NCBI GenBank assembly: GCA_020853975.1
Contig: JADYXW010000028.1
Span: 1 to 64,000, forward strand
Direction of reading: 5' to 3'
Source of the DNA: Phycisphaerales bacterium
GTDB taxonomy: Bacteria; Planctomycetota; Phycisphaerae; Phycisphaerales; UBA1924
DNA length: 64,000 nucleotides
In this document: piece by piece, positions 16,187-25,119 of the stretch
How positions within the stretch are numbered: position 1 is the first letter of the stretch
Layout: every line of letters begins with the position of its first letter
Made by a program: the position numbers and the translations under genes
Notes under the pieces: model-generated
What the model was told of the DNA's origin: nothing
What the model saw: only the letters and a program-made list of their open reading frames with translations
Databases searched by the model: none

Positions 16187-17161
16187 TCAGTACGCGCGAT
16201 TCGGCAGTTCGGCAGCCGCATGGCTTCGGTCGAAGAGCCGATCGGTCTGGCTGATGGCCTTGGGGACCGCCGCCCCGGATCGGATGGCCTCGATGGCGTC
16301 GAGCGCAGGCGGGCCCAGCAGCGGGTTGCACTCCATGACACAGTTGAGCGTTCCGGAGACCATGGCCTCGAAGGCCTCGCGCCCGCCGTCGATCGACATC
16401 ACCAGCACCTTTTCGCCGGGGGAAAGGCCCGCCTCCTGCAGCGCCTGAATGGCGCCCAGGGCCATGTCGTCGTTGTGGGCATAGACCGCGGTGAACGCGC
16501 CCTTCTCCGCCCGGATGATCCCTTCCATCACCTGCTTGCCGGTCACCTTCTTGAAGTCGCCGGACTGGCTCCGCAGGATTGTGATCCCGGGCGCCGTGGC
16601 GACGACTTCCTCAAAGCCCTTCTTGCGGTCGATGGCGGGCCCGGAGCCGACGGTGCCCTCGAGCTGCACCACCACCGCCTTGCCCCCGGTCTTCTCGATG
16701 AGCCACCGGGCGACGGCACGTCCGGCCTCCACGTGGTCGCTCTGGATCAGCGTCGCGTAGTTCGCGGGGTCGGTCTCCACGGCCCGATCGACCAAGACCA
16801 CTGGAATGCCGGCTCGCTTGGCCTTCGCCAGCGGCGAGTCCCAGCCGGTCCCGACCACCGGCGCCAGGATGATCGCGTCAACCTTCTGCGCAACGAACTG
16901 CTCGATGGCCTGCACCTGGTTCGCCTGCTTCCCCTGGCCGTCGGAGAACTTCAACTCGACGCCCCGCTTCTTGGCCTCCGCCAGGATGGAACCCGTCTCC
17001 GCGGCTCGCCAGCCGCTCTCCGCGCCGATCTGCGAGAAGCCGACGACGACCTTTTTCGCCTCGGGTGCGCTGCCGCCGGAGGGGACCGGGGCGGACTTCT
17101 CGCACGCGAAGAGGGCGCAGCCGAGACCAACGATCGCAACAACGTGTGAAAGACGATGCAT
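16187..17161 (-). CDS. ABC-type sugar-binding lipoprotein (YtfQ-like, periplasmic binding protein 1 fold)
   Basis: 324 residues. Lipoprotein signal with lipobox LFAC (residues 17-20). The mature protein is a class B periplasmic sugar-binding protein: VVVGFSQIGAESGWRAAETGSI near the N terminus, DAIILAPVVGTGWDSPL, VVLVDRAV, YAHNDDMALGAIQAL, VMSIDGG and the hinge segment near the C terminus, closest in wording to YtfQ (galactofuranose). Its ATG (17161) overlaps the scpA stop as TGATG, so translation is coupled to a chromosome-segregation gene. No permease or ATPase is nearby. It may serve a remote transporter or a chemosensory role. Confidence 0.85.
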   Translation of the reverse strand: MHRLSHVVAIVGLGCALFACEKSAPVPSGGSAPEAKKVVVGFSQIGAESGWRAAETGSILAEAKKRGVELKFSDGQGKQANQVQAIEQFVAQKVDAIILAPVVGTGWDSPLAKAKRAGIPVVLVDRAVETDPANYATLIQSDHVEAGRAVARWLIEKTGGKAVVVQLEGTVGSGPAIDRKKGFEEVVATAPGITILRSQSGDFKKVTGKQVMEGIIRAEKGAFTAVYAHNDDMALGAIQALQEAGLSPGEKVLVMSIDGGREAFEAMVSGTLNCVMECNPLLGPPALDAIEAIRSGAAVPKAISQTDRLFDRSHAAAELPNRAY

Positions 17162-18012
17162 CACGGTTCCTCCTCAGACGCCGTCGCGGGTGCGTCGGGC
17201 GTCTCGGGCTCGGCCGGGACCGGGTCTTCGTCCCGCGCCCGCAGGTAGATCTGCCCATCCACGCGGTCCTGCCGCACGCCCACGAGCCGCTTGCGGACCA
17301 GTTCCAGCAGCGCGAGAAAGAGCCCGAGCATCTCGTGCCTCTGGCGCCCCACGAAGAACGACGTGAACTCGACCTCCCGCGGCAGGTCGTCGTCGCGCCT
17401 GATCTGCGTCAGGATGTCCTGCGCGTGCACCTCGATGGGTGTGTCGTCGTAGGTCACCTGGTGGTCGCCAAGCCGGTCGAAGTTGACCGACTCGGCGATC
17501 CGCCTGAACGCCTCGACCAGGTCCATCAGGTCCAGGTCCTCGAGGTCCAGCCCTTCTGAACCGGTCTCAGAGGCGGCCTTCATCGCCTCGGCGCTGATCT
17601 CAACGCCTGAGACGGCGAACCGGCGGCGCCACTCCTCCGCCCGTCCCTCCAGAGCCGCCGCCGCGTCGCGGTACTTCTTGTACTCCAGGAGCTGGCGGAC
17701 CAGCTCCGCCCGTGGGTCTTCGGCGGGACCCCGGTCCTGCTCCCGCACCGCAGCCTGCGGGCGCGGCAGAAGCATCCGGCTCTTGACCTCCATGAGCGTC
17801 GCTGCCATCACCAGAAACTCGCCGGCTGTGTCGATGTCGATCCGCCCGGGTCCGCGCGACCTGAGTTGCCCGAGGAACGCGAGGTATTGCTCCGTGATAC
17901 TCGCGATGGGGATGTCGTGCACATCCACCTCTGCCTTGCGGATGAGGAAGAGCAGCAGGTCCAGCGGACCTTCGAAAGCGTCAAGCCTCACGCGGTAGTC
18001 GTCAAAGATCAT
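17161..18012 (-). CDS. scpA: Segregation and condensation protein A
   Basis: 283 residues. Kleisin subunit of the SMC-ScpAB condensin complex. The N-terminal part is canonical (YRVRLDAFEGPLDLLLFLI, VDVHDIPIASITEQYL, AGEFLVMAATLMEVKSRMLL), as is a C-terminal winged-helix region (FTSFFVGRQRHEMLGLFLALLEL). The tail is acidic and disordered. I chose the ATG at 18012, preceded by GGAG; frames upstream run through a G-rich intergenic stretch. scpB and smc are not in the window. It is co-translated with the sugar-binding lipoprotein downstream. Confidence 0.92.
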   Translation of the reverse strand: MIFDDYRVRLDAFEGPLDLLLFLIRKAEVDVHDIPIASITEQYLAFLGQLRSRGPGRIDIDTAGEFLVMAATLMEVKSRMLLPRPQAAVREQDRGPAEDPRAELVRQLLEYKKYRDAAAALEGRAEEWRRRFAVSGVEISAEAMKAASETGSEGLDLEDLDLMDLVEAFRRIAESVNFDRLGDHQVTYDDTPIEVHAQDILTQIRRDDDLPREVEFTSFFVGRQRHEMLGLFLALLELVRKRLVGVRQDRVDGQIYLRARDEDPVPAEPETPDAPATASEEEP

Positions 18013-18069
18013 CGGCGCTCCGTCCGTCTTTCGGGGCGTGCCCAAGGTCCGGTCCGGGACCTGAGCGAT

Positions 18070-18120
18070 GGGTGGGCCGGGGGGCGGGGTGGGTGGGTGG
18101 TTGGCCGGCTGGGTGGGGGG
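18070..18120 (+). other. G-quadruplex-like G-rich tract in a divergent promoter region
   Basis: Between divergent scpA (starts 18012) and kdsD (starts 18157) the plus strand carries at least six closely spaced G runs of 3-6 (18070-72, 18074-76, 18079-84, 18086-89, 18091-93, 18095-97) plus GGG and a G6 run at 18111-18120. The loops are 1-2 nt, ideal for a parallel quadruplex. On transcription toward kdsD it would be in the mRNA leader. Confidence 0.7.
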
Positions 18121-18156
18121 CTGTTCCAAGGGCTTCCGGCAGTTTACCCTTGCCCG

Positions 18157-19173
18157 ATGCCCCACACTTCGCAGTCCGAGCCCCGCGCCTTTGCCCGTGG
18201 CGTGCTTGAGGCCGAATCCAAGGCCCTGGCGGACCTCGCCTCGTCCCTCGGACAAGAGTTCGACGCCGCCCTCGACCTGATCGTGCGCTGCGCCGACCGG
18301 GGGGGGACGGTTCTCGTGACGGGCCTTGGCAAGTCCGGGCACGTGGGCGCCAAGATTTCAGCGACCATGGCGTCGCTGGGCATCCCTTCGCACCCCGTGC
18401 ACCCGACCGAAGCCGCGCACGGAGACCTGGGACGCTTCCGCCCGGCCGACCTCGTGCTCGCGCTCTCGTACTCGGGCGAGACCGAGGAGGTGGTCGCGCT
18501 GGCGGGCATTCTGAGGCAGGACGGCCTCCCCATCATCTCCATCACGGGGGGCGGGCGGCCAGAGGCCAGCTCGCTCGAGCGCCTCGCGACTGTCCGGCTG
18601 CGCCTTGGGATCAGTTCCGAGGCGGGCGCTCCGTTTTTCGTCGCCCCCACTTCCTCGACCACCGCCACGCTGGCCCTCGGAGACGCGCTCGCGCTGGCCG
18701 CGGCCAAGCGCCGCAACTTCACCGATGAGGACTTCGCCCGCCGCCATCCGGGCGGGGCGCTGGGTGAACTCCTGAGGCCCGTGAGAGACGTGATGCGATT
18801 CGCTTCCGGGCGCAACATGCCGCTGATCCCCGAGGGCGCGTCGGTGATCGAGGCGCAGCGTCTCGCCGCCGCCGGGGGCCGACGCCCCGGGGCGATCGTC
18901 ATCATCACCCACGACGGAACGCTCGCGGGGGTCTTCACCGATGGCGACCTCCGCCGCCTGATTCTCCGCGATGCGTCGGAACTCTCCCGCCCCATCGCGG
19001 AGGTCATGACCCGCGCCCCTCGCTGCCTGCCGGACTCGGCGTTGGTAAGGGACGCCATCCAGATGTTCCGCGAGCATCGCCAGGACGAGATCCCCATCAT
19101 CGACGACTCGCGGCGTCCCGTCGGCATGCTCGACGTCCAGGACCTCATTGCCATGCGGCTCATCAAAGACTGA
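18157..19173 (+). CDS. kdsD: Arabinose 5-phosphate isomerase (KdsD/KpsF/GutQ family)
   Basis: 338 residues. Converts ribulose 5-phosphate to arabinose 5-phosphate, the first step to KDO for LPS. SIS domain (about 35-190): VTGLGKSGHVGAKISATMAS, HPTEAAHGDLGRF, LALSYSGETEEVV, and the active-site helix end NFTDEDFARRHPGGALG. Two CBS domains follow (about 205-335). Length is standard (about 325). The gene is followed after 35 bp by an LptC/OstA-like gene, an arrangement echoing the kdsD-kdsC-lptC-lptA locus of enterobacteria, supporting a role in LPS rather than sugar catabolism. The leader contains a G-quadruplex-like tract. Confidence 0.92.
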   Translation: MPHTSQSEPRAFARGVLEAESKALADLASSLGQEFDAALDLIVRCADRGGTVLVTGLGKSGHVGAKISATMASLGIPSHPVHPTEAAHGDLGRFRPADLVLALSYSGETEEVVALAGILRQDGLPIISITGGGRPEASSLERLATVRLRLGISSEAGAPFFVAPTSSTTATLALGDALALAAAKRRNFTDEDFARRHPGGALGELLRPVRDVMRFASGRNMPLIPEGASVIEAQRLAAAGGRRPGAIVIITHDGTLAGVFTDGDLRRLILRDASELSRPIAEVMTRAPRCLPDSALVRDAIQMFREHRQDEIPIIDDSRRPVGMLDVQDLIAMRLIKD

Positions 19174-19208
19174 CCGACGGCTCGCCCCACCTCCCCTACG
19201 CTTCGCCG

Positions 19209-22169
19209 ATGCGCAGGCCGCCCAACTCCCGCCGAGGCTCGGCCCGGTCCACAGGTCTCATCCTCGCGGGGGGCGTGGCGCTCATCTTCGGGGGCGTGCT
19301 CGTGGGCATCGCCCTCACCAGCGACAAGCCAAAGGCACCCAAGCCGACCGGCACCATGGAGCCCCCGCCCGATGTCAAGCTCCAGCCGGGCGCTGACGGG
19401 CTCACCGCGGGTTCTTCGGAACTCTTCATCACCCTCGTCGATCCGGCGAACCCGACGCGCGTGCAGTATGAGATCACCGCCGAGCGGTCAGAGCCGCTGC
19501 CCGACGGCCGGTATCGCATGACGCGGCCGACCGCGTCGTACTTCCTGCGCGACGGCCGCACGCTCGTCATCGAGGCAGACCACGGGCAGGCGTCCATCCC
19601 CGACCCGCAGAGGGCCAGTCGCCCCGAGGGGGGCGTGCTGGAGGGAAACGTCCGCATCCGCCTCTTCGCGCCGCAGGCCGGGGGCCGCCGTCCGGCCCCC
19701 GCGTCGGACACCCCCGATCTCTCCATCACCACGAACCTCCTTCGCTTCGATGGGTTGCGGGGAGAGCTCGAACTGCCCGAGCGATTCGACGTGGAGCACA
19801 CCCGCTTTACGTTCGCGGGTCTTGGCCTCACGGCGGTTGTCAACGAGAAGCAGCAGCGCATCGAGATGGCGAGGGTCACAAGCCCGCTCTCGCCGCTCAC
19901 CGTGCGGGCCGCCCCGACCGGCCCCGCGTCCCCCCCGGTCGCGCCCGCACCGCCAGCCCCGGCTACCACAGGCCGCCCGACGCCCGCGGAGCCTGCGAAC
20001 GCCGCGGACCGCGCCCGCGAGCCATCAAGCCCCGCGCCGCTCTGGTATCACGTCACTCTGGGGAGCGCCGTGCGCGTGGTCCGGGGCACCGCCCGCATCG
20101 ACGCGGATGTCGCGCACGCCTGGTTCATCGCGGAACCGAACGGCAGCCCTGCGGACTTCGGCGCCCGCGTCTCCCCCGGCGCGGGCCTCCGGCTGGCCTC
20201 GCTCGGCCCCGCCCTCGCCCTGGGAGCCGCAACCTCACAGCCCGTGCCGCCAAGCTTTGGCGGCGATCAACCCATGACCATCGAGTGGGCCGGGCCCCTG
20301 GAGCTGCGCTCCGCGAGCACGCCTCCCCCCGGGATCGGCCGAAATGCCTCCATGGTGCGGTTCGAGGGCGCGGGCGGGCGCGTGCTCGCGTCGGACACGG
20401 AGCGCAAGGCCGCGGCGCGCGGGGACGCCCTGGAGTACCGCGCCGACACGCGCGAAGTCACACTCGCTGGCACGACCGACCTCCCCGCGGAGGTTGAACT
20501 CACCGGCTCGGGCAAGGCAACCGGAGTCGAGATGCACGCGAACATGAGCACCGCCACGGCAAGGGTCCGGGGCGGACCGGGCTCCCTTGTCGCGTCGGGA
20601 GACTCGCCCCGGGGCGTCACCTGGACCAACGAGGCCGACTTCACCTTTGCCACCGACGACAGGGGGGAGATCACCCACGTCACCTCGGCCCACCTCAGCG
20701 GCGACGCCCTGGCCCGCGACGGCGAAGCCTCGCTCCGCGCCAACGCCATGCACGCGGAGTTCGCCAAGGGCGAGGAGAATCGTCCCGTCATCTCACGGCT
20801 CACCTGCATCGGCCAGGTCAGCGGCGAGGACGGCAACGGGGGCACCGTCGCGGGTGACTCCATCGCCGTCGAGTTTGCGCCCGCTCAAAGAGAGCCCCAA
20901 CCCACACGCGTGGCCATCGCGGGCGGCGCCCGCGCCGCCCGGGGCGACGATGAGTTGAAGGCCACGCACATCGAGGCGGACCTCGGGCCCGTGGGTGAGT
21001 CGTGGACCGCGACCGCTGTCCGCGCCCGCGAGCGGGTGGCCTACACCGGCAAGAACGGCCTGGGGGCGGACGCGGACATGCTCGACGCCGACCCCGTCGC
21101 CCAGCGCGTTTCCCTGCGGGGCGAGCACGCGACGCTCCGCAACACCGACGGCCGCCTGGTCTCAAGCCGCATCGACCTCGACGGCAAGGCCCGCACCGTG
21201 ACCATCCCTGCGCCCGGCTCGCTCACGCGTGACCTGCCCGCGACGGAGACCCAACAGGCCGGACGGGCCACGGCGTCCTGGGCCGAGAGCCTGACATTCG
21301 ACGACGTCACGGGAGTTGCGATCGCCAGCGGAGCCGCGCACGCGGAGATGAACCGCGGCTCCATCGAGAAGGACACCCTGAAGGCCGCACGCGTGATGCT
21401 GAACATCACCCCCGCACCAGCGGCCGAGGCGGGTTCCACGGGGCTCACGGAACCTCCCGCGGACAAGGACGCGCCGGCCCCCCGCCAACTGCTCGCTGTG
21501 ACCGCCACCGGAACCGAGAGTTCCCCCGCGAGCGTGGAGTCCAGGCGCTACGCGCCCGACGCCCCCTCGCCCACACTCGAACGGCTGCTCTATCTGGAAG
21601 GAAGCGACGTCCGCGCGGACCTCGCACTCGGCACGCTCAGCGTCCCCGGCACCGGAAAGGCGGTCTCGCTCGATCGGCGCGCCGCGGAGCAGAGCGGGGG
21701 CCAGACCTCGCCCCTGCCGGTCGGCGACGGGCGGGGCTCGACGCTCTTCCGCTGGGCCGGCTCCATGGTGGTTGAGCGGCAGAGCGGCACCGCGACCCTC
21801 TCCGGCGGCGTGAAGATGACGCACGACGCGCTCACCGGCGAGCGCACGGAACTCGAGAGCGATTCGCTCACAGCCCGGTTCAGCGCGCAGCCCGCGCCGG
21901 GCACCGACGCGCCACGGGGAGAACTGCTCACCGCCAGCGCCGCGGGCGGCGTCTGGATGCGCGCGGGCGGCACGGAACTGCGCGCCGACACGCTCGAGTT
22001 TGACGCCCGGGGCCGTTCAGCCGAGGCGTGGGGTGGCCCGGGCCGCCCCGTGACCGCCGTGGACCCCTCGCGGGCCACGCCGCTCAACGCGGCGCGCATC
22101 CGGTGGGACGTTGCGACAGGCCGCCTCGAAGTGCTCGACGCCTCGCCCATGACCGCGCCACGCAAGTGA
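19209..22169 (+). CDS. Very large LptC/OstA-like LPS-transport protein
   Basis: 986 residues. A basic N terminus and one membrane segment (about 15-37; TGLILAGGVALIFGGVLVGI) give a type II topology with the rest in the periplasm. Residues about 60-230 resemble LptC (VQYEITAERSEPLPDGRYRMTRPTASYFL, then RDGRTLVIEADHGQ). The long remainder shows repeated OstA/LptA-type beta units (GDALEYRADTREVTLAG; ASGAAHAEMNRG; LRADTLEFDARGRSAEAWGG). Usual LptC is about 190 residues and LptA about 185, so this looks like a fusion or repeat expansion that could itself bridge the periplasm. The position right after kdsD supports LPS export. lptB and lptD are not nearby. Low-complexity Pro/Ala linker near 240-270. 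Confidence 0.72.
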   Translation: MRRPPNSRRGSARSTGLILAGGVALIFGGVLVGIALTSDKPKAPKPTGTMEPPPDVKLQPGADGLTAGSSELFITLVDPANPTRVQYEITAERSEPLPDGRYRMTRPTASYFLRDGRTLVIEADHGQASIPDPQRASRPEGGVLEGNVRIRLFAPQAGGRRPAPASDTPDLSITTNLLRFDGLRGELELPERFDVEHTRFTFAGLGLTAVVNEKQQRIEMARVTSPLSPLTVRAAPTGPASPPVAPAPPAPATTGRPTPAEPANAADRAREPSSPAPLWYHVTLGSAVRVVRGTARIDADVAHAWFIAEPNGSPADFGARVSPGAGLRLASLGPALALGAATSQPVPPSFGGDQPMTIEWAGPLELRSASTPPPGIGRNASMVRFEGAGGRVLASDTERKAAARGDALEYRADTREVTLAGTTDLPAEVELTGSGKATGVEMHANMSTATARVRGGPGSLVASGDSPRGVTWTNEADFTFATDDRGEITHVTSAHLSGDALARDGEASLRANAMHAEFAKGEENRPVISRLTCIGQVSGEDGNGGTVAGDSIAVEFAPAQREPQPTRVAIAGGARAARGDDELKATHIEADLGPVGESWTATAVRARERVAYTGKNGLGADADMLDADPVAQRVSLRGEHATLRNTDGRLVSSRIDLDGKARTVTIPAPGSLTRDLPATETQQAGRATASWAESLTFDDVTGVAIASGAAHAEMNRGSIEKDTLKAARVMLNITPAPAAEAGSTGLTEPPADKDAPAPRQLLAVTATGTESSPASVESRRYAPDAPSPTLERLLYLEGSDVRADLALGTLSVPGTGKAVSLDRRAAEQSGGQTSPLPVGDGRGSTLFRWAGSMVVERQSGTATLSGGVKMTHDALTGERTELESDSLTARFSAQPAPGTDAPRGELLTASAAGGVWMRAGGTELRADTLEFDARGRSAEAWGGPGRPVTAVDPSRATPLNAARIRWDVATGRLEVLDASPMTAPRK

Positions 22170-22211
22170 GCCGAGTCGGCACGGGCGTCCGCCCCGCCCT
22201 CCGACAGAATG

Positions 22212-22242
22212 AAAAACGGCGCCCCGCCTGTGCGGAGCGCCG
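22212..22242 (-). terminator. Intrinsic terminator of pnp
   Basis: On the minus strand an 11-bp stem (CGGCGCTCCGC / GCGGGGCGCCG, one G-T pair) with a 4-nt loop is followed by T5; 26 bp after the pnp stop at 22269. Confidence 0.9.
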
Positions 22243-22268
22243 CGAGGAGTTCGTGATCCGTGAACGGC

Positions 22269-24446
22269 TCAGGTGCCCTGCTTGGCCCGGCTCTCCTCGG
22301 CGAGCACGGCCTTGCGGCTGAGCTTGATGCGGCCCTGCTCATCGACGTTGATGACCTTGACCTTCACCATGTCGCCCAGCTTGACGACGTCGGAGACGCT
22401 CTTCACGTAGCCCTCCGCGAGCTCGGAGATGTGGCACATGCCGTCGGTGCCGGGGGCGAGCTCGATGAAGGCGCCGAAGTCCTTCATGCTGACGACCTTT
22501 CCCGTGTAGACCGTGCCAACCTTGATCTCCTCGCACAGGGCCTCGATCTCGGCGCGGGCGCCCTCGATGGTCTCCGCGTTGAGGCCCGCGAGCTGCACGG
22601 TGCCGTCGTCGTCCACGTCGATGGTGACGGTCCAGCGGTCCTGGAGCGAGCGGATGGTCTTGCCGCCGGGCCCGATGAGCTTGCCGATCTTCTCGGGGTC
22701 GATGTGGAGCGTGATGAGGCGCGGGGCAAGGGGGGAGATGCTCTCGCGGGGCTTGTCGATGATGCGCTCCATGACCTCGATGATCTCCAGGCGGCCGATG
22801 CGGGCCTGGTCGAGGATGGTGCGGATCTGGGGCATGGACAGGCCCCGGGCTTTGAGGTCGAGCTGGATGCCGGTGATGCCCTCGCGGGTGCCCGCGACCT
22901 TGAAGTCCATGTCGCCGAAGAAGTCCTCCTCGCCGATGATGTCGGTGACGAAGAGCTCGTTGGCGTCGTTGTCGTCCGCGAAGCGTCCGACGGAGATGCC
23001 GGCGCAGGTGGCCCGGATGGGCACGCCCGCGTCCATGAGCGCCAGGCACCCGCCGCAGACGGAGGCCATCGACGAGGAGCCGTTGCTCTCGGTGATGTCG
23101 CTGACGACGCGGATGGTGTAGGGGAACTCTTCCGCGGAGGGGAGCACCGCGAGCAGGCTGCGCTCGGCGAGCGCGCCGTGGCCGATCTCACGCCGGCCGG
23201 GGGCGCTGATGCGCTTCACCTCGCCCGTGGAGAAGGGCGGGAAGTTGTAGTGCAGCGTGAACTTCTTGCTGTACTCGGGGATCAGCCCGTCGATGATCTG
23301 CTCGTCCTTGCCGGTGCCGAGCGTCACGGTGCAGATGGACTGCGTCTCGCCACGCTGGAACATCGCGGACCCGTGGGTGCGGGTCAGGATTCCGACCTTG
23401 CCCGCCAGGGGCCGGATCTCGGTTGGACCACGCCCGTCGGCGCGGGTGCGCTCCTCGACGATCAGGCGGCGGGTGGTCTTCTCCTCCAGCCGCTTGAAGG
23501 CCTCCTTGGCCATGGTGCGGTTCTTGAGGGACGTGGCGTACTCGCCGTAGGTCCCGTCGGTCTTCAGCGCGAAGTGCCCGTCGAGCACCTTCTTGCGGAG
23601 GGCGTCGACGGCGTTGTTGCGGTCCTTCTTGCCCTTGATCTTGCGGGCCGCGGTCATCTCGGCCCCCGCCACGCTCGCGACCTTGGCGGTGATCTCGGAG
23701 GTGGGCAGGTGCAGCTCGCCCCCGACCTTGGCCTTGCCGGCCTTGGCCGAGAGATCGCTGATGAGAGCCAGGATGTCCTTGATGTGCTCGGAGCCGAACT
23801 CGAGGGCGGAGAGGGTGGCCTCTTCGCTGACCTCCGCGGCCCCGACCTCGATCATGTTCAGGCCGTCCTTGTGGCCCGCGACCACCACGTCCATGTCGCT
23901 GTACTCCATCTGCGACACCGTGGGGTTGACCACGAACCGGGGGCCGTCGTCGGTGTGGATGCGCCCGACGCGGACGGTAGCGATGGGCCCCTCGAAGGGG
24001 ATGTCCGAGATGGCGAGCGCGGCGGACGCCGCGGTGCCCGCGAGCACGTCCGTGTCATTCTCCTGGTCGTGGCTGAGCACGAAGACCTGGATCATGACCT
24101 CGTCGAGGAACCCGTCGGGGAAGAGCGGCCTGATCGGGCGGTCGATCATCCGCATCGTCAGGATTTCCTTCTCGCTGGGCGGGCCCTCGCGCTTCTTGAA
24201 GCCGCCCGGGAACTTGCCCGCGGCGGGGGTCTTCTCGCGGTAGTCAACGGTCAGGGGGAAGAAGTCGATGCCCTCACGAGGTGCGGCCCGGACGACGGAC
24301 GCGAGCACGGTGCTCCCTCCGTAGTGGGCGATGACCGTGGCTCCGGCCTGGCGGCCGATGACGCCGGTCTCAATGGTGAGGGTGCGCCCGCCGATGTCCT
24401 TCTGGACAACGACAAGGCTGGGATCGGTATTCAGCAGGGTGGCCAT
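22269..24446 (-). CDS. pnp: Polyribonucleotide nucleotidyltransferase
   Basis: 725 residues. Phosphorolytic 3'-5' RNA exonuclease of the degradosome. Two RNase PH-like domains (about 12-240 and 330-550; FFPLTVDYREKTPAAGKFPGGF, GETQSICTVTLGT, HYNFPPFSTGEVKR), then KH (LITLHIDPEKIGKLIGPGGK) and S1 (VGTVYTGKVVSMKDFGAFIEL) RNA-binding domains. The catalytic-core signature DITESNGSSSMASVCGG is intact. The ATG at 24446 has AAGGA upstream. It lies 239 bp downstream of rpsO in the conserved rpsO-pnp order; the spacer contains hairpins where autoregulation occurs in other bacteria. Confidence 0.97.
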   Translation of the reverse strand: MATLLNTDPSLVVVQKDIGGRTLTIETGVIGRQAGATVIAHYGGSTVLASVVRAAPREGIDFFPLTVDYREKTPAAGKFPGGFKKREGPPSEKEILTMRMIDRPIRPLFPDGFLDEVMIQVFVLSHDQENDTDVLAGTAASAALAISDIPFEGPIATVRVGRIHTDDGPRFVVNPTVSQMEYSDMDVVVAGHKDGLNMIEVGAAEVSEEATLSALEFGSEHIKDILALISDLSAKAGKAKVGGELHLPTSEITAKVASVAGAEMTAARKIKGKKDRNNAVDALRKKVLDGHFALKTDGTYGEYATSLKNRTMAKEAFKRLEEKTTRRLIVEERTRADGRGPTEIRPLAGKVGILTRTHGSAMFQRGETQSICTVTLGTGKDEQIIDGLIPEYSKKFTLHYNFPPFSTGEVKRISAPGRREIGHGALAERSLLAVLPSAEEFPYTIRVVSDITESNGSSSMASVCGGCLALMDAGVPIRATCAGISVGRFADDNDANELFVTDIIGEEDFFGDMDFKVAGTREGITGIQLDLKARGLSMPQIRTILDQARIGRLEIIEVMERIIDKPRESISPLAPRLITLHIDPEKIGKLIGPGGKTIRSLQDRWTVTIDVDDDGTVQLAGLNAETIEGARAEIEALCEEIKVGTVYTGKVVSMKDFGAFIELAPGTDGMCHISELAEGYVKSVSDVVKLGDMVKVKVINVDEQGRIKLSRKAVLAEESRAKQGT

Positions 24447-24515
24447 CGCGGCGTTCCTTGGTGGCTTCGGCGTGGCCCCGGGCCGCGCCGACGGCGTCGT
24501 CCGCACGAAGCGGAC

Positions 24516-24547
24516 GGCGCCTGGGGGTGGATTGTCTCCCCGGCGCC
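24516..24547 (-). promoter_or_regulatory. Leader hairpin upstream of pnp
   Basis: Inverted repeat GGCGCC-T-GGGG (24516-24526) / CCCC-GGCGCC (24538-24547) with one bulged base, 70 bp upstream of the pnp start. In E. coli a pnp leader stem-loop cut by RNase III mediates autocontrol; a similar role here is inference by position. Confidence 0.5.
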
Positions 24548-24642
24548 CACAAGGACTCTGCGAAAGGCAGAAGGCAGGAGGCACGACCATGGCCGTGCCC
24601 GCTGCCCACTGCCACCGCACCTTGTTGGGTGCCGGGGCGCCC

Positions 24643-24681
24643 GAAACAAAGCGGCCCGACGCGGGGTGGCGCGCCGGGCCG
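24643..24681 (-). terminator. Partial terminator / attenuator between rpsO and pnp
   Basis: On the minus strand, just after rpsO, a CGGCCCG / CGGGCCG stem (7 bp), extended internally by CGCG pairs, is followed by CTTTGTTT. The weak T tract suggests partial read-through into pnp. Confidence 0.5.
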
Positions 24682-24685
24682 AAGG

Positions 24686-24955
24686 TTACTTGCGAAGACC
24701 CAGGGTCTGGATCAGCTTCGTATACCCCGCGGTGTCGGTCCGCGCGAGGTACTTGAGCAGGCGGTTGCGCCTGCCGACCATCATCAACAGCCCGCGGCGC
24801 GAGTGGTTGTCCTTCGCGTGGGACTGAAGGTGACTTGCGACTTCCTTGATACGGGCCGTCAGCATCGCCACCTGGACCTGGGTCGAGCCCGTGTCGCTGG
24901 CGTTGCGTTGAACCTGCGCCCGAACCTGCTTCCGCTCTTCTGCGATCAATGCCAT
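24686..24955 (-). CDS. rpsO: 30S ribosomal protein S15 (uS15)
   Basis: 89 residues, the standard length. The signature [26 protein letters not shown] and the N-terminal helix with [19 protein letters not shown] are canonical. The ATG at 24955 is chosen because the product then has the normal family N terminus; the upstream ribosome-binding sequence is weak. First gene of the rpsO-pnp pair. Confidence 0.97.
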   Translation of the reverse strand: MALIAEERKQVRAQVQRNASDTGSTQVQVAMLTARIKEVASHLQSHAKDNHSRRGLLMMVGRRNRLLKYLARTDTAGYTKLIQTLGLRK

Positions 24956-25119
24956 AGTTTGAATCCGACTGTCTGGATGCGTGCCAAGAAGGCAACCATA
25001 GGCTCGCGCCGGGCGCTGGATCAAACCCGCCCCGACCTTTCCTCAGCCGTCCTCCCCCCGCCGAAGCCGCGATCGCCGGCCCGCCGTGCCCCCACGCCGC
25101 GGAAAGACCCCGCCCTGGC

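Noticed and set aside
22260-24827. Very long open frame on the plus strand antisense to pnp
   Set aside because: It mirrors the codons of pnp in a GC-rich gene; its protein has no ordered composition, no ribosome-binding site and no known domain.
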